Source of the DNA: an uncultured Clostridia bacterium
Lineage (GTDB): Bacteria; Bacillota; Clostridia; Oscillospirales; Acutalibacteraceae
Reading direction: 5' to 3'
Assembly: GCA_946183365.1 (NCBI GenBank)
Contig: CAMHAH010000002.1
Location: 1-64,000, forward strand
Length of the DNA: 64,000 nucleotides
Both the position numbers and the translations under genes were made by a program. The notes below the pieces were generated by a model that did no database searches, was not told the DNA's origin, and was given only the letters and a program-made list of their open reading frames with translations. Shown piece by piece: positions 8,668 through 17,156 of the stretch. Position 1 is the first letter of the stretch; each line of letters begins with the position of its first letter.

Positions 8668-10479
8668 TCAGTCGGTGTCGAGCTTGAGCACCGCCATGAA
8701 CGCCTCCTGAGGTACCTCTACGGAGCCGAGCTGGCGCATACGCTTCTTGCCCTCTTTCTGTTTCTCGAGCAGCTTTTTCTTACGGGTGATATCGCCGCCG
8801 TAGCACTTAGCGAGTACGTCCTTGCGCATAGCCTTGACGGTCTCGCGGGCGATTATCTTGCCGCCGATGCACGCCTGTATCGGGATCTCAAAGAGCTGGC
8901 GCGGGATATTCTCTTTCAGCTTTTCAGCCATTTTTCTGGCTCTGGGATATGCCTTGTCGGCGTGGATGATGAACGACAGCGCGTCTACGACTTCGCCGTT
9001 GAGCATGATATCGAGCTTGACGAGCTTGCTCTCGCGGTACTCCTTGAACTCATAGTCGAAAGAGGCGTAGCCCCTTGTGCGCGATTTGAGAGTGTCAAAG
9101 AAGTCGTAGATTATCTCAGAGAGCGGCAGCTCATAATGGATATCTACACGGTCGGAGTCGATATAGTCCATACCGATGAAGGCGCCGCGTCTGTCCTGAC
9201 AGAGCTCCATGATGTTGCCGACATAATCGGAGGGTGAGTAGATATGAGCGTCGGTGACGGGCTCCTCAGCCATCGCGATAACGGCGGGATCGGGATAGTT
9301 TGTAGGATTGGATATCATCTCTACGGTGCCGTCGGTGAGGGTTATGCGGTAGTTTACCGAGGGGGCTGTGGTGATGAGGTCGAGGTTATACTCGCGCTCG
9401 AGCCTCTCTTGGATTATCTCCATATGCAAAAGTCCGAGGAAGCCGCAGCGGTAGCCGAAGCCCAGCGCGACAGAGGTCTCGGGCTCGAAGGATAATGAAG
9501 CGTCGTTCAGCTTGAGCTTTTCAAGCGCGTCGCGCAGGTCGCCGTAGCGGGCGCCGTCAACGGGATAGATACCGCAGAACACCATGCTCTGTACCGCTCT
9601 GTAGCCGGGCAGGGGCATCTCGGCGGGATTTGAGGTCAGGGTGACGGTGTCGCCGACCTGAGCATCGCCGAGGCTCTTTATCGAGGCTGTGATATAGCCG
9701 ACCTCGCCTGCGTATAAGCCCTCTCTGGGCTCGAGCGAGGTAGCGCGCATATAGCCGCACTCAACTACGTTGAACACCGAGCCGGTAGCCATGAGACGGA
9801 ATTCGTCGCCGACATGGATCTGACCCTCTTTGAGCCTTACATATATGATAACTCCTTTGTAGGAGTCGTAGATACTGTCAAAGATCATAGCCCTGAGCGG
9901 AGCGTTGATATCTCCGGTCGGAGCGGGTACATCCGAGACGATCTTCTCGAGGACGGCGTGGATGTTTATTCCCGCTTTTGCGCTGACCTGCGGAGCGTCC
10001 TCGGCGGGGATGCCGATGATATCCTCGATCTCATTTATCACGCGCTGAGGGTCGGCTGAGGGCAGGTCGATCTTGTTGATGACCGGCACTATCTCGAGCC
10101 TCGCGTCTACCGCAAGGTAGGTGTTCGCGAGGGTCTGAGCCTCGATGCCCTGTGACGCGTCGACGACCAGTATAGCTCCCTCGCACGCCGCGAGAGAACG
10201 GCTGACCTCATAGTTGAAGTCAACGTGTCCGGGGGTATCTATAAGGTTGAACTGATAGCTCTCGCCGTCGTCAGCCTTGTATTCAAGGGTCACGGCGTGG
10301 CTCTTGATGGTTATGCCGCGTTCACGCTCGAGCTCCATATCGTCGAGCAGCTGATCTTCCATATCGCGGACAGCAACAGACTGGGTCTGCTCCAGAATTC
10401 GGTCGGCAAGGGTGGACTTGCCGTGGTCGATATGGGCGACTATCGAAAAATTACGGATCTTACTCTGATCAAATGACAT
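8668..10479 (-). CDS. lepA: Elongation factor 4 (LepA GTPase)
   Basis: A 603-residue translational GTPase that back-translocates or rescues stalled ribosomes. The G1 loop [15 protein letters not shown] is at residue 16, G3 is DTPGHVDF, and G4 is [10 protein letters not shown]. Domains II, III and V and the LepA-specific C-terminal domain are present ([20 protein letters not shown], then [20 protein letters not shown]). Length and ending match LepA and exclude EF-G. Confidence 0.98.
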   Translation of the reverse strand: MSFDQSKIRNFSIVAHIDHGKSTLADRILEQTQSVAVRDMEDQLLDDMELERERGITIKSHAVTLEYKADDGESYQFNLIDTPGHVDFNYEVSRSLAACEGAILVVDASQGIEAQTLANTYLAVDARLEIVPVINKIDLPSADPQRVINEIEDIIGIPAEDAPQVSAKAGINIHAVLEKIVSDVPAPTGDINAPLRAMIFDSIYDSYKGVIIYVRLKEGQIHVGDEFRLMATGSVFNVVECGYMRATSLEPREGLYAGEVGYITASIKSLGDAQVGDTVTLTSNPAEMPLPGYRAVQSMVFCGIYPVDGARYGDLRDALEKLKLNDASLSFEPETSVALGFGYRCGFLGLLHMEIIQERLEREYNLDLITTAPSVNYRITLTDGTVEMISNPTNYPDPAVIAMAEEPVTDAHIYSPSDYVGNIMELCQDRRGAFIGMDYIDSDRVDIHYELPLSEIIYDFFDTLKSRTRGYASFDYEFKEYRESKLVKLDIMLNGEVVDALSFIIHADKAYPRARKMAEKLKENIPRQLFEIPIQACIGGKIIARETVKAMRKDVLAKCYGGDITRKKKLLEKQKEGKKRMRQLGSVEVPQEAFMAVLKLDTD

Positions 10480-10674
10480 TTTATCACCTGTTGTTTCGGG
10501 CAGGATTTTCTCTCTGTTTACCGATTATTTCATTATATAATTAACCAAACTATATTCTATCATAAATATCCCGCCTTTGCAAGATTGGAGCGCAATATCG
10601 GCAAAAAAGTAAACGGCCGCCCCGTGCTATGTGCCGGAGCAAATAAAAAGCAGAAAAAAAGTCAAAAATGGGTA

Positions 10675-10703
10675 TTGAAATTTGATTTGAGTTGTGATAT
10701 TAT
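10675..10703 (+). promoter_or_regulatory. Promoter of tRNA-Thr
   Basis: TTGAAA and TATTAT with an exact 17-base spacer, ending 18 bases before the tRNA. Confidence 0.7.
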
Positions 10704-10721
10704 ATTATAGCGTTATGAAAC

Positions 10722-10797
<76 letters not shown>

Positions 10798-10801
10798 TCG
10801 C

Positions 10802-10834
10802 AAAACGGCATCCCGAAAGGGGTGCCGTTTTTTT
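10802..10834 (+). terminator. Rho-independent terminator after tRNA-Thr
   Basis: AAAACGGCATCCC-gaaa-GGGGTGCCGTTTTTTT, a strong hairpin and T tract 5 bases after the tRNA. Confidence 0.9.
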
Positions 10835-10835
10835 G

Positions 10836-10955
10836 CTTTACAGGAAACTGCTCGTTTCCGTAAAGCAAAAAAAGATTTGTATGCCCGCTCAGTTTGCCGC
10901 GGTGCGTCAACGAGCGATGGCTATGCGAAAATGCGCGAGAAGCGCGCTTTCTTAC
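10836..10955 (+). repeat. Interspersed 3'-flank repeat, copy B
   Basis: It begins right after the tRNA terminator with CTTTACAGGAAACTGCTCG and GTTTCCGTAAAG, continues with AAAGATTTGTATGCCCGCTC, AGTTTGCCGC and GAGCGATGGC, and ends near GCGCGCTTTCTTA. It is close to copy A over its whole length. Confidence 0.85.
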
Positions 10956-11035
10956 GTGGGGCTGTGAGAGTTGATTTGACGTTATAGGGAGCCAAAAACT
11001 CCCCGAAAAAATGAGCGGAATTAGTGATTTGGGGA

Positions 11036-11064
11036 TTGTAAAACAGGAAACGCTGTGATATTAT
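11036..11064 (+). promoter_or_regulatory. Promoter in front of a structured RNA/leader
   Basis: TTGTAA and TATTAT separated by exactly 17 bases. Transcription would begin near 11070, at the 5' edge of the inverted-repeat structure at 11070-11180. Confidence 0.6.
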
Positions 11065-11069
11065 AAAAG

Positions 11070-11240
11070 TGCTACACGAACCGAATATGGTATCTCGAAA
11101 AGGTGGGTTTTTGTCTTTTGGCAAAAACGCATCTCTTCTTCGCATTCTCATCTTTTCGGGTATGACGGTTTTGTGTAGCAACAAACGGAGTTATGCGTTT
11201 TTCGGTGTGTAGTTCCGTTTGGGACTGCACACTTTTTATT
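11070..11240 (+). ncRNA. Candidate structured RNA or transcription attenuator
   Basis: Nested complementary segments are visible. TGCTACAC (11070) pairs with GTGTAGCA (11173), AACCG with CGGTT, CTCGAAAAG (11094) with CTTTTCGGG (11152), and GTTTTTG (11107) with CAAAAAC (11122). A pyrimidine-rich unpaired part (CTCTTCTTCGCATTCTC) remains. A terminator hairpin follows at 11205-11238 (GTGTGTAGT with ACTGCACAC, then TTTTT). A competing pairing, CAAACGGA with TCCGTTTG, would break that terminator. It could be an independent small RNA, or a leader controlling the LRR gene that starts 100 bases later. No known family was recognised. Confidence 0.5.
11205..11238 (+). terminator. Terminator at the end of the structured RNA
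   Basis: GTGTGTAGT-tCCgtttGGg-ACTGCACAC followed by TTTTTATTT. It lies between the promoter at 11036 and the LRR gene, so it would limit expression of that gene. Confidence 0.65.
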
Positions 11241-11243
11241 TAG

Positions 11244-11311
11244 AAACAAAGCCTCCCCGCTGAGGCGATATCGTCAATTCAGCCTTCCCCCCGAGGGAAA
11301 GGCTCATAAAT
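11244..11311 (+). repeat. Two short GC-rich hairpins related to the GGGAGGC repeat family
   Basis: GCCTCcccgctGAGGC and AGCCTTCCCcccgaGGGAAAGGCT lie in the leader of the LRR gene. They resemble the GCCTCCCTTT-type repeats at 13508-13601 and 49647-49690. Confidence 0.5.
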
Positions 11312-11338
11312 ACTAACCACATCAAGGAGGAGAACAAA

Positions 11339-13336
11339 ATGAAAAAAGCATTATGTGTCTTATTAGCCTACGCGGTACTTATGACCATGCTCGTCGTTGT
11401 ACCGTTCACCGCGAACGCGGATGAGAAGAATATCGCCGAAACAGGCGAAACCGTAGCAAGCGGCACCACCGGCGACTGCACATGGACGCTTGAAAACGGC
11501 GTACTGACTATCTCGGGCAACGGCAAGATGGGGAGCTATGATGGTAGCGTCAACAACCACGCTCCGTGGCGATATTACTATATTACAGAAGCGGTGATAG
11601 AAAAGGGCGTTACAACGATCGGTAAGAACGCGTTTTATAAATGCAAAAACCTTACAAAGGTAACCATCCCCGATACGGTCACGAGTATCGGTGATAGAGC
11701 GTTTCGTAATTGTTCAAATCTTACGAGTGTAAAGTTAGGTAACTCTGTCAAAAGTATCGGCATTGAGGCTTTTTGTGCCTGCACAAACCTTAAGAGTATT
11801 AATATCCCCGACTCCGTATCGAGTATCGGAAATAACGCGTTTTACGGATGCTCAAACCTCACGAGCATAGATATCCCCGACACTGTATCGTGTATAGAAT
11901 ATGAAACATTCTCAAACTGTACAAACCTTATGAGCATAACTATCCCCAACTCTGTCACAAGCATTGGAAATGATGCGTTTTTCAAATGCACAAAACTTAC
12001 AGGCATAACTATCCCTGACTCTGTCACGAGTATCAGTTCTTCTGCATTTTCTGGCTGCTCAAGCCTTACAAGTATAAAAGTTGCTGAAAGCAATACAGTA
12101 TTTGACAGCCGTAACGACTGCAATGCGATTATAAAGACGGAAACTAACGCCCTTGTTCTCGGGTGTAAAAATACTGAGATTCCCAACTCCGTCACAAGTA
12201 TCGGTGGTTCTGCGTTTTCCGGCTGCCGGGGACTGACGAGCATAGATATCCCCAACTCCGTCACAAATATCGGTGGTTCTGCGTTTTCCGGCTGCTCAAG
12301 CCTGACGAGCGTAGATATTCCCGATTCTGTCACAAGTATCGGTGGTTCTGCATTTTACAACTGCCGGGGACTGACGAGCATAGATATCCCCGACTCCGTC
12401 ACGAGTATCGGTAATTATGCGTTTGAGGGCTGCAAAAGCCTGACGAGCATAGATATTCCCAACTCCGTCACAAGTATCGGTGATAGAGCGTTTCGTAATT
12501 GTTCAAATCTTAAAAGAGTAGAAATTGGTAACTCTGTCACGAGTATCGGTTACGAAGCGTTTTTAGGCTGCACAAGCCTGACGAGCGTAAAAATACCCGA
12601 CTCCGTCACGAGTATCGGTGATGCTGCATTCGGATACTCTTTTGAAGATTGGGGCGAGTATATAAAAACCAAGGGTTTTATAGTTTACGGATATGAGGAT
12701 TCGGCAGCAGAAGAATATGCGAATAAAAACTACTTAACTTTTATCGGTACAAAAGGTACCACAGGTGACTGCACATGGAAAGTCATAAACGGCAAACTTA
12801 CGATATCCGGAAGCGGCGCAATTGGTAATTATAGCACTGGTGAAACACTTCCTTGGAGGAACTGGAAAATCAAAGAAGCTGTCATCGAGGACGGTATCAC
12901 AAGTATCGGCAGTCAAGCTTTCTACGGCTGCACAAGCCTGACGAGTGCAACTATCCCCGATTCTGTCGAAGCTATAGCGAGCATGGCTTTTTACGATTGT
13001 ACATCTTTAACAAGTGTTACTATTCCCGCGTCAGTTACTGACATTTATGATAAAGCCTTCGGTTATTACAATAAAGAAGGCTTCGGTGAGTCGAAGGTAA
13101 AAGATTTCACCGTATACGGTTATAAAAACAGCGAGGCTGAGCGCTACGCTAATGACAACAACTTTAAATTTATCGCTCTGGATGACGAGCCCTCTGACCC
13201 GACCAAAACGACCGACAGAGAATTCTTCGGCGATATAGACGGCGACGGCGAGGTCTCGGTCATAGACGCTACCTTTATACAGCGTTATGTGACAAAATTT
13301 CAGACCCCCTACCCCATCGGCAACAAAATGAAATGA
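11339..13336 (+). CDS. Secreted BspA-type leucine-rich repeat protein with a half dockerin
   Basis: A 665-residue exported protein. The signal peptide is MKKALCVLLAYAVLMTMLVV, cut near FTANA. Two modules begin with a similar Thr/Gly/Cys/Trp segment (TTGDCTWTLENGVLTISGNG and TTGDCTWKVINGKLTISGSG). Each is followed by LRR_5 (BspA-like) repeats of about 23 residues (IPDSVTSIGxxAFxxCxxLTS), roughly 15 in the first module and 3 in the second. The C terminus has one dockerin half only (GDIDGDGEVSVIDATFIQRY) and stops after QTPYPIGNKMK; normal dockerins have two. The ribosome site AAGGAGGAG is ideal. It is probably cell-surface or complex associated. Confidence 0.88.
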   Translation: MKKALCVLLAYAVLMTMLVVVPFTANADEKNIAETGETVASGTTGDCTWTLENGVLTISGNGKMGSYDGSVNNHAPWRYYYITEAVIEKGVTTIGKNAFYKCKNLTKVTIPDTVTSIGDRAFRNCSNLTSVKLGNSVKSIGIEAFCACTNLKSINIPDSVSSIGNNAFYGCSNLTSIDIPDTVSCIEYETFSNCTNLMSITIPNSVTSIGNDAFFKCTKLTGITIPDSVTSISSSAFSGCSSLTSIKVAESNTVFDSRNDCNAIIKTETNALVLGCKNTEIPNSVTSIGGSAFSGCRGLTSIDIPNSVTNIGGSAFSGCSSLTSVDIPDSVTSIGGSAFYNCRGLTSIDIPDSVTSIGNYAFEGCKSLTSIDIPNSVTSIGDRAFRNCSNLKRVEIGNSVTSIGYEAFLGCTSLTSVKIPDSVTSIGDAAFGYSFEDWGEYIKTKGFIVYGYEDSAAEEYANKNYLTFIGTKGTTGDCTWKVINGKLTISGSGAIGNYSTGETLPWRNWKIKEAVIEDGITSIGSQAFYGCTSLTSATIPDSVEAIASMAFYDCTSLTSVTIPASVTDIYDKAFGYYNKEGFGESKVKDFTVYGYKNSEAERYANDNNFKFIALDDEPSDPTKTTDREFFGDIDGDGEVSVIDATFIQRYVTKFQTPYPIGNKMK

Positions 13337-13356
13337 TCGAGTAGATCGGTCATATA

Positions 13357-13392
13357 ACAACACGGCGGGAGCGCTCCCGCCGTGTTTGTTTA
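13357..13392 (+). terminator. Rho-independent terminator after the LRR gene
   Basis: ACGGCGGGAGC and GCTCCCGCCGT form a long perfect hairpin followed by GTTTGTTTAT. Confidence 0.85.
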
Positions 13393-13507
13393 TAGATATG
13401 ATATCGAGTAATAAAGCCGTCGTAATCGTGAGCAATTTACCCAGCCGTAGGGACGACCGTTGGTCGTCCGTGTTCCGCAGGAACATTCGCAAAGCGACAG
13501 AGGTTGG

Positions 13508-13601
13508 AACCTTCCACCGCTGACGCGGTCCCCCTCCCTTAGAAAAGGGAGGCTATAACCCTCCGCCCCTGTCGGGGCACCTCCCTTGGGAAAGGGAGGC
13601 T
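13508..13601 (+). repeat. GGGAGGC-family intergenic repeats (two tandem units)
   Basis: Unit 1 (13508-13552) is ACCTTCCACCGCTGACGCGG, then CCCTCCCTTAGAAAAGGGAGGC. Unit 2 (13558-13601) is ACCCTCCGCCCCTGTCGGGG, then CACCTCCCTTGGGAAAGGGAGGC. Each holds two small hairpins. Unit 2 is nearly identical to the element at 49647. The rest of 13393-13637 holds an inverted repeat GGACGACC/GGTCGTCC and no gene. Confidence 0.75.
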
Positions 13602-13637
13602 TTGGTCGTCCCTGCGGCGGGGCAGCTTGCTCCTTAT

Positions 13638-14321
13638 CTACGTTTCGAGCGGGACGGCTTCTGTTACCGTGAGGTTTTTATCCTTTACCGTAAAGCGGAT
13701 ATCATAGCCGCTGTAGGCGAAGCCGTAGACGCGCTGCGGGTCGTCCTGATATCCGGGTCTCGGATCAAGAGAGAGCACCTCTTTGAGCGTTGATAACCGT
13801 TCTTCGCCGAATAACGACGCTATCTTTGACGGTATCTCGACAGATAAGTGTTCGCTGTATATGGGACCGTAAGCGCCGGACGTCGCCTCGGGAACGCTGT
13901 CGGCAAAGGGGAGATACGGCTTGATATCCAATATCGCGGTGCCGTCCATGAGATCGGCTCCCGATACGGTCAGCACCGGACCGTCGCCCTCTGTGAAGTC
14001 AACGGATATCAGCTTTACCCGAGTGAGACCGATGGGATTAGGGCGGTTGGGCGACCTTGTGGCGAATACGCCCATGCGCTTGTTGCCGCCGAGCTTCGGC
14101 GGGCGGACGGTAGGCGACCACTCGCGCTTGCCCATGGGCTCGAATATCCAGATGAGCCACAGGTATCCAAAGGCTTCTATACCTCTGAATGCCTCGGGGT
14201 TTTGATATTCCTTCTCCATTATTATTCGTGAGATCAGGTGCTCGGACATACCGCTCTGGCGGGGCAGTCCGAATTTAGTCGGGAAATCGTTGTGTATACG
14301 CGCTATTGGTTCAAAATTCAT
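13638..14321 (-). CDS. trmO: TrmO/TsaA family tRNA (t6A37) N6-methyltransferase
   Basis: A 227-residue protein of the UPF0066/TsaA family, which uses SAM to methylate N6-threonylcarbamoyladenosine in tRNA. Family motifs are clear: FEPIARIHNDFPTKFGLPRQ at the N terminus, then GYLWLIWIFEP, GVFATRSPNRPNPIGLTRVK (the SAM-binding signature) and DGTAILDIKPYLPFAD. A C-terminal domain with DPRPGYQDDPQRVYGF follows. ATG 14321 is preferred; the track start 14330 is a GTG too close to AAAGG. It is a single gene opposite to its neighbours. Confidence 0.93.
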   Translation of the reverse strand: MNFEPIARIHNDFPTKFGLPRQSGMSEHLISRIIMEKEYQNPEAFRGIEAFGYLWLIWIFEPMGKREWSPTVRPPKLGGNKRMGVFATRSPNRPNPIGLTRVKLISVDFTEGDGPVLTVSGADLMDGTAILDIKPYLPFADSVPEATSGAYGPIYSEHLSVEIPSKIASLFGEERLSTLKEVLSLDPRPGYQDDPQRVYGFAYSGYDIRFTVKDKNLTVTEAVPLET

Positions 14322-14563
14322 TGCTCTCACGACCTTTATATTAATTGAGATCAGTATAAATCTTACGTTAATCTTTAAGCTGTGTCAAGATTTTCGCGGG
14401 CGGGCGGAAAAAATCATCGGAATACCGAGAAAAATTTAAAATATATATTGAAATATAAAAAGAAAAATGATATCTTTATTATAGGTGTAAATATTCCGAA
14501 TGTTGATCTGTTGATATACCGAAAGCTTGAACGGGTCATGCCCGTGCCGAAAGGGGAGTAACC

Positions 14564-15001
14564 ATGAAAAAGAAATGTAAGAATTGCGGAGCTGTTCTGA
14601 GCAAGACCGATACCGTATGCCCCAACTGCGGAGCCGAGGTCAAAAAAGCCGGCAAGGGTTCTTCAAAAAAGGCTGTGATAATAACTATCGCCGCTATATT
14701 CGTGCTCCTTATGGTGATCGGTATCTTCGGCGGACTGAGCGCTCCCGTGAGAGGCTACTACAGCTACGAGGGCAAGCCGTATTATTATCAGGGCGGCGTG
14801 TGGTATACCTACAGCGAGTTCGGCGGTTGGTACGGTATAGTGCCCAATCAGGAGTTCCTGGGGAACTATAAGGAATACTATCAGGGCAATACATATCAAA
14901 GCGGCAGCAGCTATGAGGAATTCGAAAAGAGCGAGTATTATGCCGCCGACGGAAAGGTGCCCGATTTCAACGGCAAAAGCACCGAAAACAACAACGGATA
15001 A
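14564..15001 (+). CDS. Zinc-ribbon membrane protein, function unknown
   Basis: A 145-residue protein with an N-terminal zinc ribbon (KCKNCGAVLSKTDTVCPNCG, two CxxC pairs), a Lys-rich linker, one transmembrane helix (AVIITIAAIFVLLMVIGIFGG, about residues 38-58) and a Tyr/Gly-rich outer part (RGYYSYEGKPYYYQGGVWYT). GGGGAGTAACC precedes the ATG. This layout is frequent in Clostridia but has no assigned role. Confidence 0.75.
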   Translation: MKKKCKNCGAVLSKTDTVCPNCGAEVKKAGKGSSKKAVIITIAAIFVLLMVIGIFGGLSAPVRGYYSYEGKPYYYQGGVWYTYSEFGGWYGIVPNQEFLGNYKEYYQGNTYQSGSSYEEFEKSEYYAADGKVPDFNGKSTENNNG

Positions 15002-15009
15002 ATATTCAG

Positions 15010-15036
15010 AACCGTCTCGTAATGAGGCGGTTTTTT
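15010..15036 (+). terminator. Rho-independent terminator
   Basis: AACCGTCTC-gtaat-GAGGCGGTTTTTT, 9 bases after the zinc-ribbon gene and directly before repeat copy C. Confidence 0.85.
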
Positions 15037-15037
15037 A

Positions 15038-15210
15038 CTTTACAGGAAACTGCTCGTTTCCTGTAAAGTAAAAAAGATATGTATGCCCGCTCAGTTTGCT
15101 GCTGCGCAGCAACGAGCTGAGGTGCTGTCCAAATCTGTGATTTGGGTCACAGCACCCATACACAGGAGATGGGTAAACGAAATCGCGCGCGTGGGGCGCA
15201 CGCTTTCTTG
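15038..15210 (+). repeat. Interspersed 3'-flank repeat, copy C, with a nested insert
   Basis: It starts 2 bases after the terminator with CTTTACAGGAAACTGCTCG and GTTTCCTGTAAAG, where the hairpin is fully paired. It continues with AAAAGATATGTATGCCCGCT and AGTTTGCTGC, and resumes at its 3' end with GAGATGG, CGCGCG and CGCTTTCTTG. About 50 bases (roughly 15117-15168) absent from copies A and B interrupt it; see the findings. Confidence 0.8.
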
Positions 15211-15437
15211 CTGTAAACGGATAAGACATTTTGATATCCGAGTTCAATAATACAAGGCGTTGAGATGTGATCTCTGCAAAACGTCTTTTGATCATCGTAA
15301 ATTCTTTATGTGCAAAAATTGTACATCAGGTAAATATATGGTAAACAGCCGAATGTTTTTGATTATTTTAGACAAAAAAGCTATTGTTTTTATCTTCTAT
15401 TTATCCAACGGCGCAGGTCAATATTTTGCCAATTCTA

Positions 15438-15466
15438 TTGATTTTAGAGCAATAATAAGGTATTAT
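15438..15466 (+). promoter_or_regulatory. Main promoter of the exopolysaccharide locus
   Basis: TTGATT and TATTAT with a 17-base spacer, about 105 bases before the first gene. The leader holds a stem-loop (ATTCAGGC at 15477 pairs with GCCTGAAT at 15505) without a T tract, which may be regulatory. The region 15211-15437 shows no gene. Confidence 0.55.
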
Positions 15467-15571
15467 ATAATAGAATATTCAGGCGCATATCTATTATTGA
15501 TCCTGCCTGAATTAATTTATGACCAAATATGTTTTTATCTATTACTCAGAAAAACAAAATGGGGAGATTTT

Positions 15572-16375
15572 ATGCAGGAAATTACTAACGAAAACAGAGT
15601 AAACGACAAAGCCTCGCGCGAGATAGAGATAGACGTTGTAGGTCTTCTGCGCGCGATATTTAAAAAACTGTGGGTCATCATTCTTGTCGCGCTGGTATGC
15701 GGCGGCATAATGTTCGGTCTCTCCGAATATGTGATCCAGCCCACCTACCGCGCCTACTGCACCGCGTATGTAAATAACAAAAACGTTCAGTCGAGTTCTC
15801 AGCAGATCACCAACTCCGATATTAACGCTCAGCATCAGCTTGCGGCTACCTATTCAACTATCCTTACCAGTAATACGGTACTTACCGCCGCGGCAGAATC
15901 GATAAATCTCGATTATCCTTATTCAAGGCTCAAATCAATGGTCAAGACCAGCGAGAAGGATGAGACCGGCGTTATCGAGATAAGCGTTATCTCGAAATCA
16001 AAGGATCTTTCGTTTATGCTCGCTGACGCTATCTCAAAGGTAGCTCCCACTTATATGGCGGATATGGTAGAGGGAAGCTCGATGAAGATCGTCGATCATC
16101 CTGAATATCCCAAGGGCAAATACGCTCCCAATACCTCGAGATATACATTGCTCGGCGCTTTAGCGGGCGCGCTGCTCACATTGATAATCGTCATCATCAG
16201 ACACTTCACCGATGATACCTTATCAAGCGAGACCTACCTTGAGCAGAATTACTCGATGCCTATCATCGGTATCATCCCCGATTTCACCAAGATAGATAAG
16301 CAGGGCAAGGGCGCTTACAGCTATGGCTACGCTTATAAACGAAGCAGCTCAAAGGAGGAAAAGGACAATGGCTAA
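15572..16375 (+). CDS. Wzz-type polysaccharide chain-length/co-polymerase protein
   Basis: A 267-residue membrane protein, first gene of the 29-kb locus. TM1 is LWVIILVALVCGGIMFGLSE (about residues 32-52), followed by an extracellular helical region, and TM2 is LLGALAGALLTLIIVIIRHF (about residues 190-212). This is the CapA/YveK/CpsC layout of Gram-positives, where the protein activates a separate tyrosine kinase. The start ATG 15572 follows GGGGAG; the track start 15260 would add 104 residues with no ribosome site. Its end overlaps the kinase gene by 8 bases. Confidence 0.9.
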   Translation: MQEITNENRVNDKASREIEIDVVGLLRAIFKKLWVIILVALVCGGIMFGLSEYVIQPTYRAYCTAYVNNKNVQSSSQQITNSDINAQHQLAATYSTILTSNTVLTAAAESINLDYPYSRLKSMVKTSEKDETGVIEISVISKSKDLSFMLADAISKVAPTYMADMVEGSSMKIVDHPEYPKGKYAPNTSRYTLLGALAGALLTLIIVIIRHFTDDTLSSETYLEQNYSMPIIGIIPDFTKIDKQGKGAYSYGYAYKRSSSKEEKDNG

Positions 16376-17090
16376 GAAGAGCAATATCAATACAGTGTTT
16401 AATTCCGAAAGCATGCTGCTTTCGAAGAAATCTCCTTTCTCCGTACAGGAAGCGTACAAAACGCTGAGAACGAACGTAACCTTCTCTTTACCGGGTAACG
16501 ATTGTAAGTGTATAGGCGTTGTATCTGCCAAGAGAAGCGAGGGCAAGAGCTCTGTATCTATCAACCTCGCGATATCATTCGCTCAGCTGAACAAAAAGGT
16601 AGTCGTAATCGACGGAGATATGCGTCTGCCTACCCTCGCGGCTAAGCTGCGTATAGCTACCAACAAGGGCCTTTCGAACTATCTCGCGGGCAACTGTGAC
16701 GAGATCCCCGTACAGCATATCGAGGAGAGAAACCTCGATATCATCACCTCGGGTAATATCCCGCCGGATTCGACTACACTTCTTGAATCTGACGTTATGG
16801 CTCAGATGATAGATCTGCTCAGACAGGAATATGATTATATCATCATCGACCTGCCGCCCGTTACCGTCGTTTCTGACGCGATCATCCTCTCAAAGCTTAT
16901 CGACGGATATCTCCTTGTAGTTCGCCATAACTGGTCAGAGACCTCTAAGATCGACGAGACTATCCGTCAGCTCAGGTTTGCCGACGCGAAGATCCTCGGA
17001 TTTGTATATAACGGCAAGTCGACCGAGAGCAAGTATTACAAGAAACGCGGATATTACAGCTCTGATTACTATTATTATAAAAAGTCTTAA
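16368..17090 (+). CDS. BY-family tyrosine kinase (CpsD/YwqD-like)
   Basis: A 240-residue cytoplasmic kinase. Walker A is SAKRSEGKSSVSINLA, Walker A' is VVVIDGDMRLPTLAAK, Walker B is YDYIIIDLPPV, and the C-terminal tyrosine cluster is YYKKRGYYSSDYYYYKKS. In this family the kinase pairs with the Wzz-like protein, and phosphorylation of the tyrosine cluster tunes polymer length and export. ATG 16368 has AAAGGAGG; the track start 16323 does not. The neighbouring genes fit this role exactly. Confidence 0.93.
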   Translation: MAKKSNINTVFNSESMLLSKKSPFSVQEAYKTLRTNVTFSLPGNDCKCIGVVSAKRSEGKSSVSINLAISFAQLNKKVVVIDGDMRLPTLAAKLRIATNKGLSNYLAGNCDEIPVQHIEERNLDIITSGNIPPDSTTLLESDVMAQMIDLLRQEYDYIIIDLPPVTVVSDAIILSKLIDGYLLVVRHNWSETSKIDETIRQLRFADAKILGFVYNGKSTESKYYKKRGYYSSDYYYYKKS

Positions 17091-17156
17091 CCATTAAGAC
17101 CGACAAATAGTTGCCCCTATGACATCCACAACTAATTATTTGGGAGGGAAGGATAT

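Noticed and set aside
10921-11184. Minus-strand ORF of 87 codons over the repeat and the structured RNA
   Set aside because: No ribosome site, overlaps repeat copy B and a clear inverted-repeat structure, and the sequence has no domain-like pattern. A similar chance ORF appears over copy C (15035-15295).
11070-11240. Assignment of the structured RNA to 6S, SRP RNA or RNase P
   Set aside because: The GGAAGGAAGCAG-type SRP core and the conserved RNase P blocks are absent, and the size and terminal attenuator do not fit 6S well. Left as unassigned.
10836-15210. CRISPR or phage origin of the repeats
   Set aside because: Copies are far apart, lack regular spacers, and no cas, integrase or phage gene lies nearby.
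15260-15571. N-terminal extension of the Wzz-like protein given by the ORF track
   Set aside because: The extension crosses the promoter at 15438-15466 and a leader hairpin; GGGGAG supports ATG 15572.
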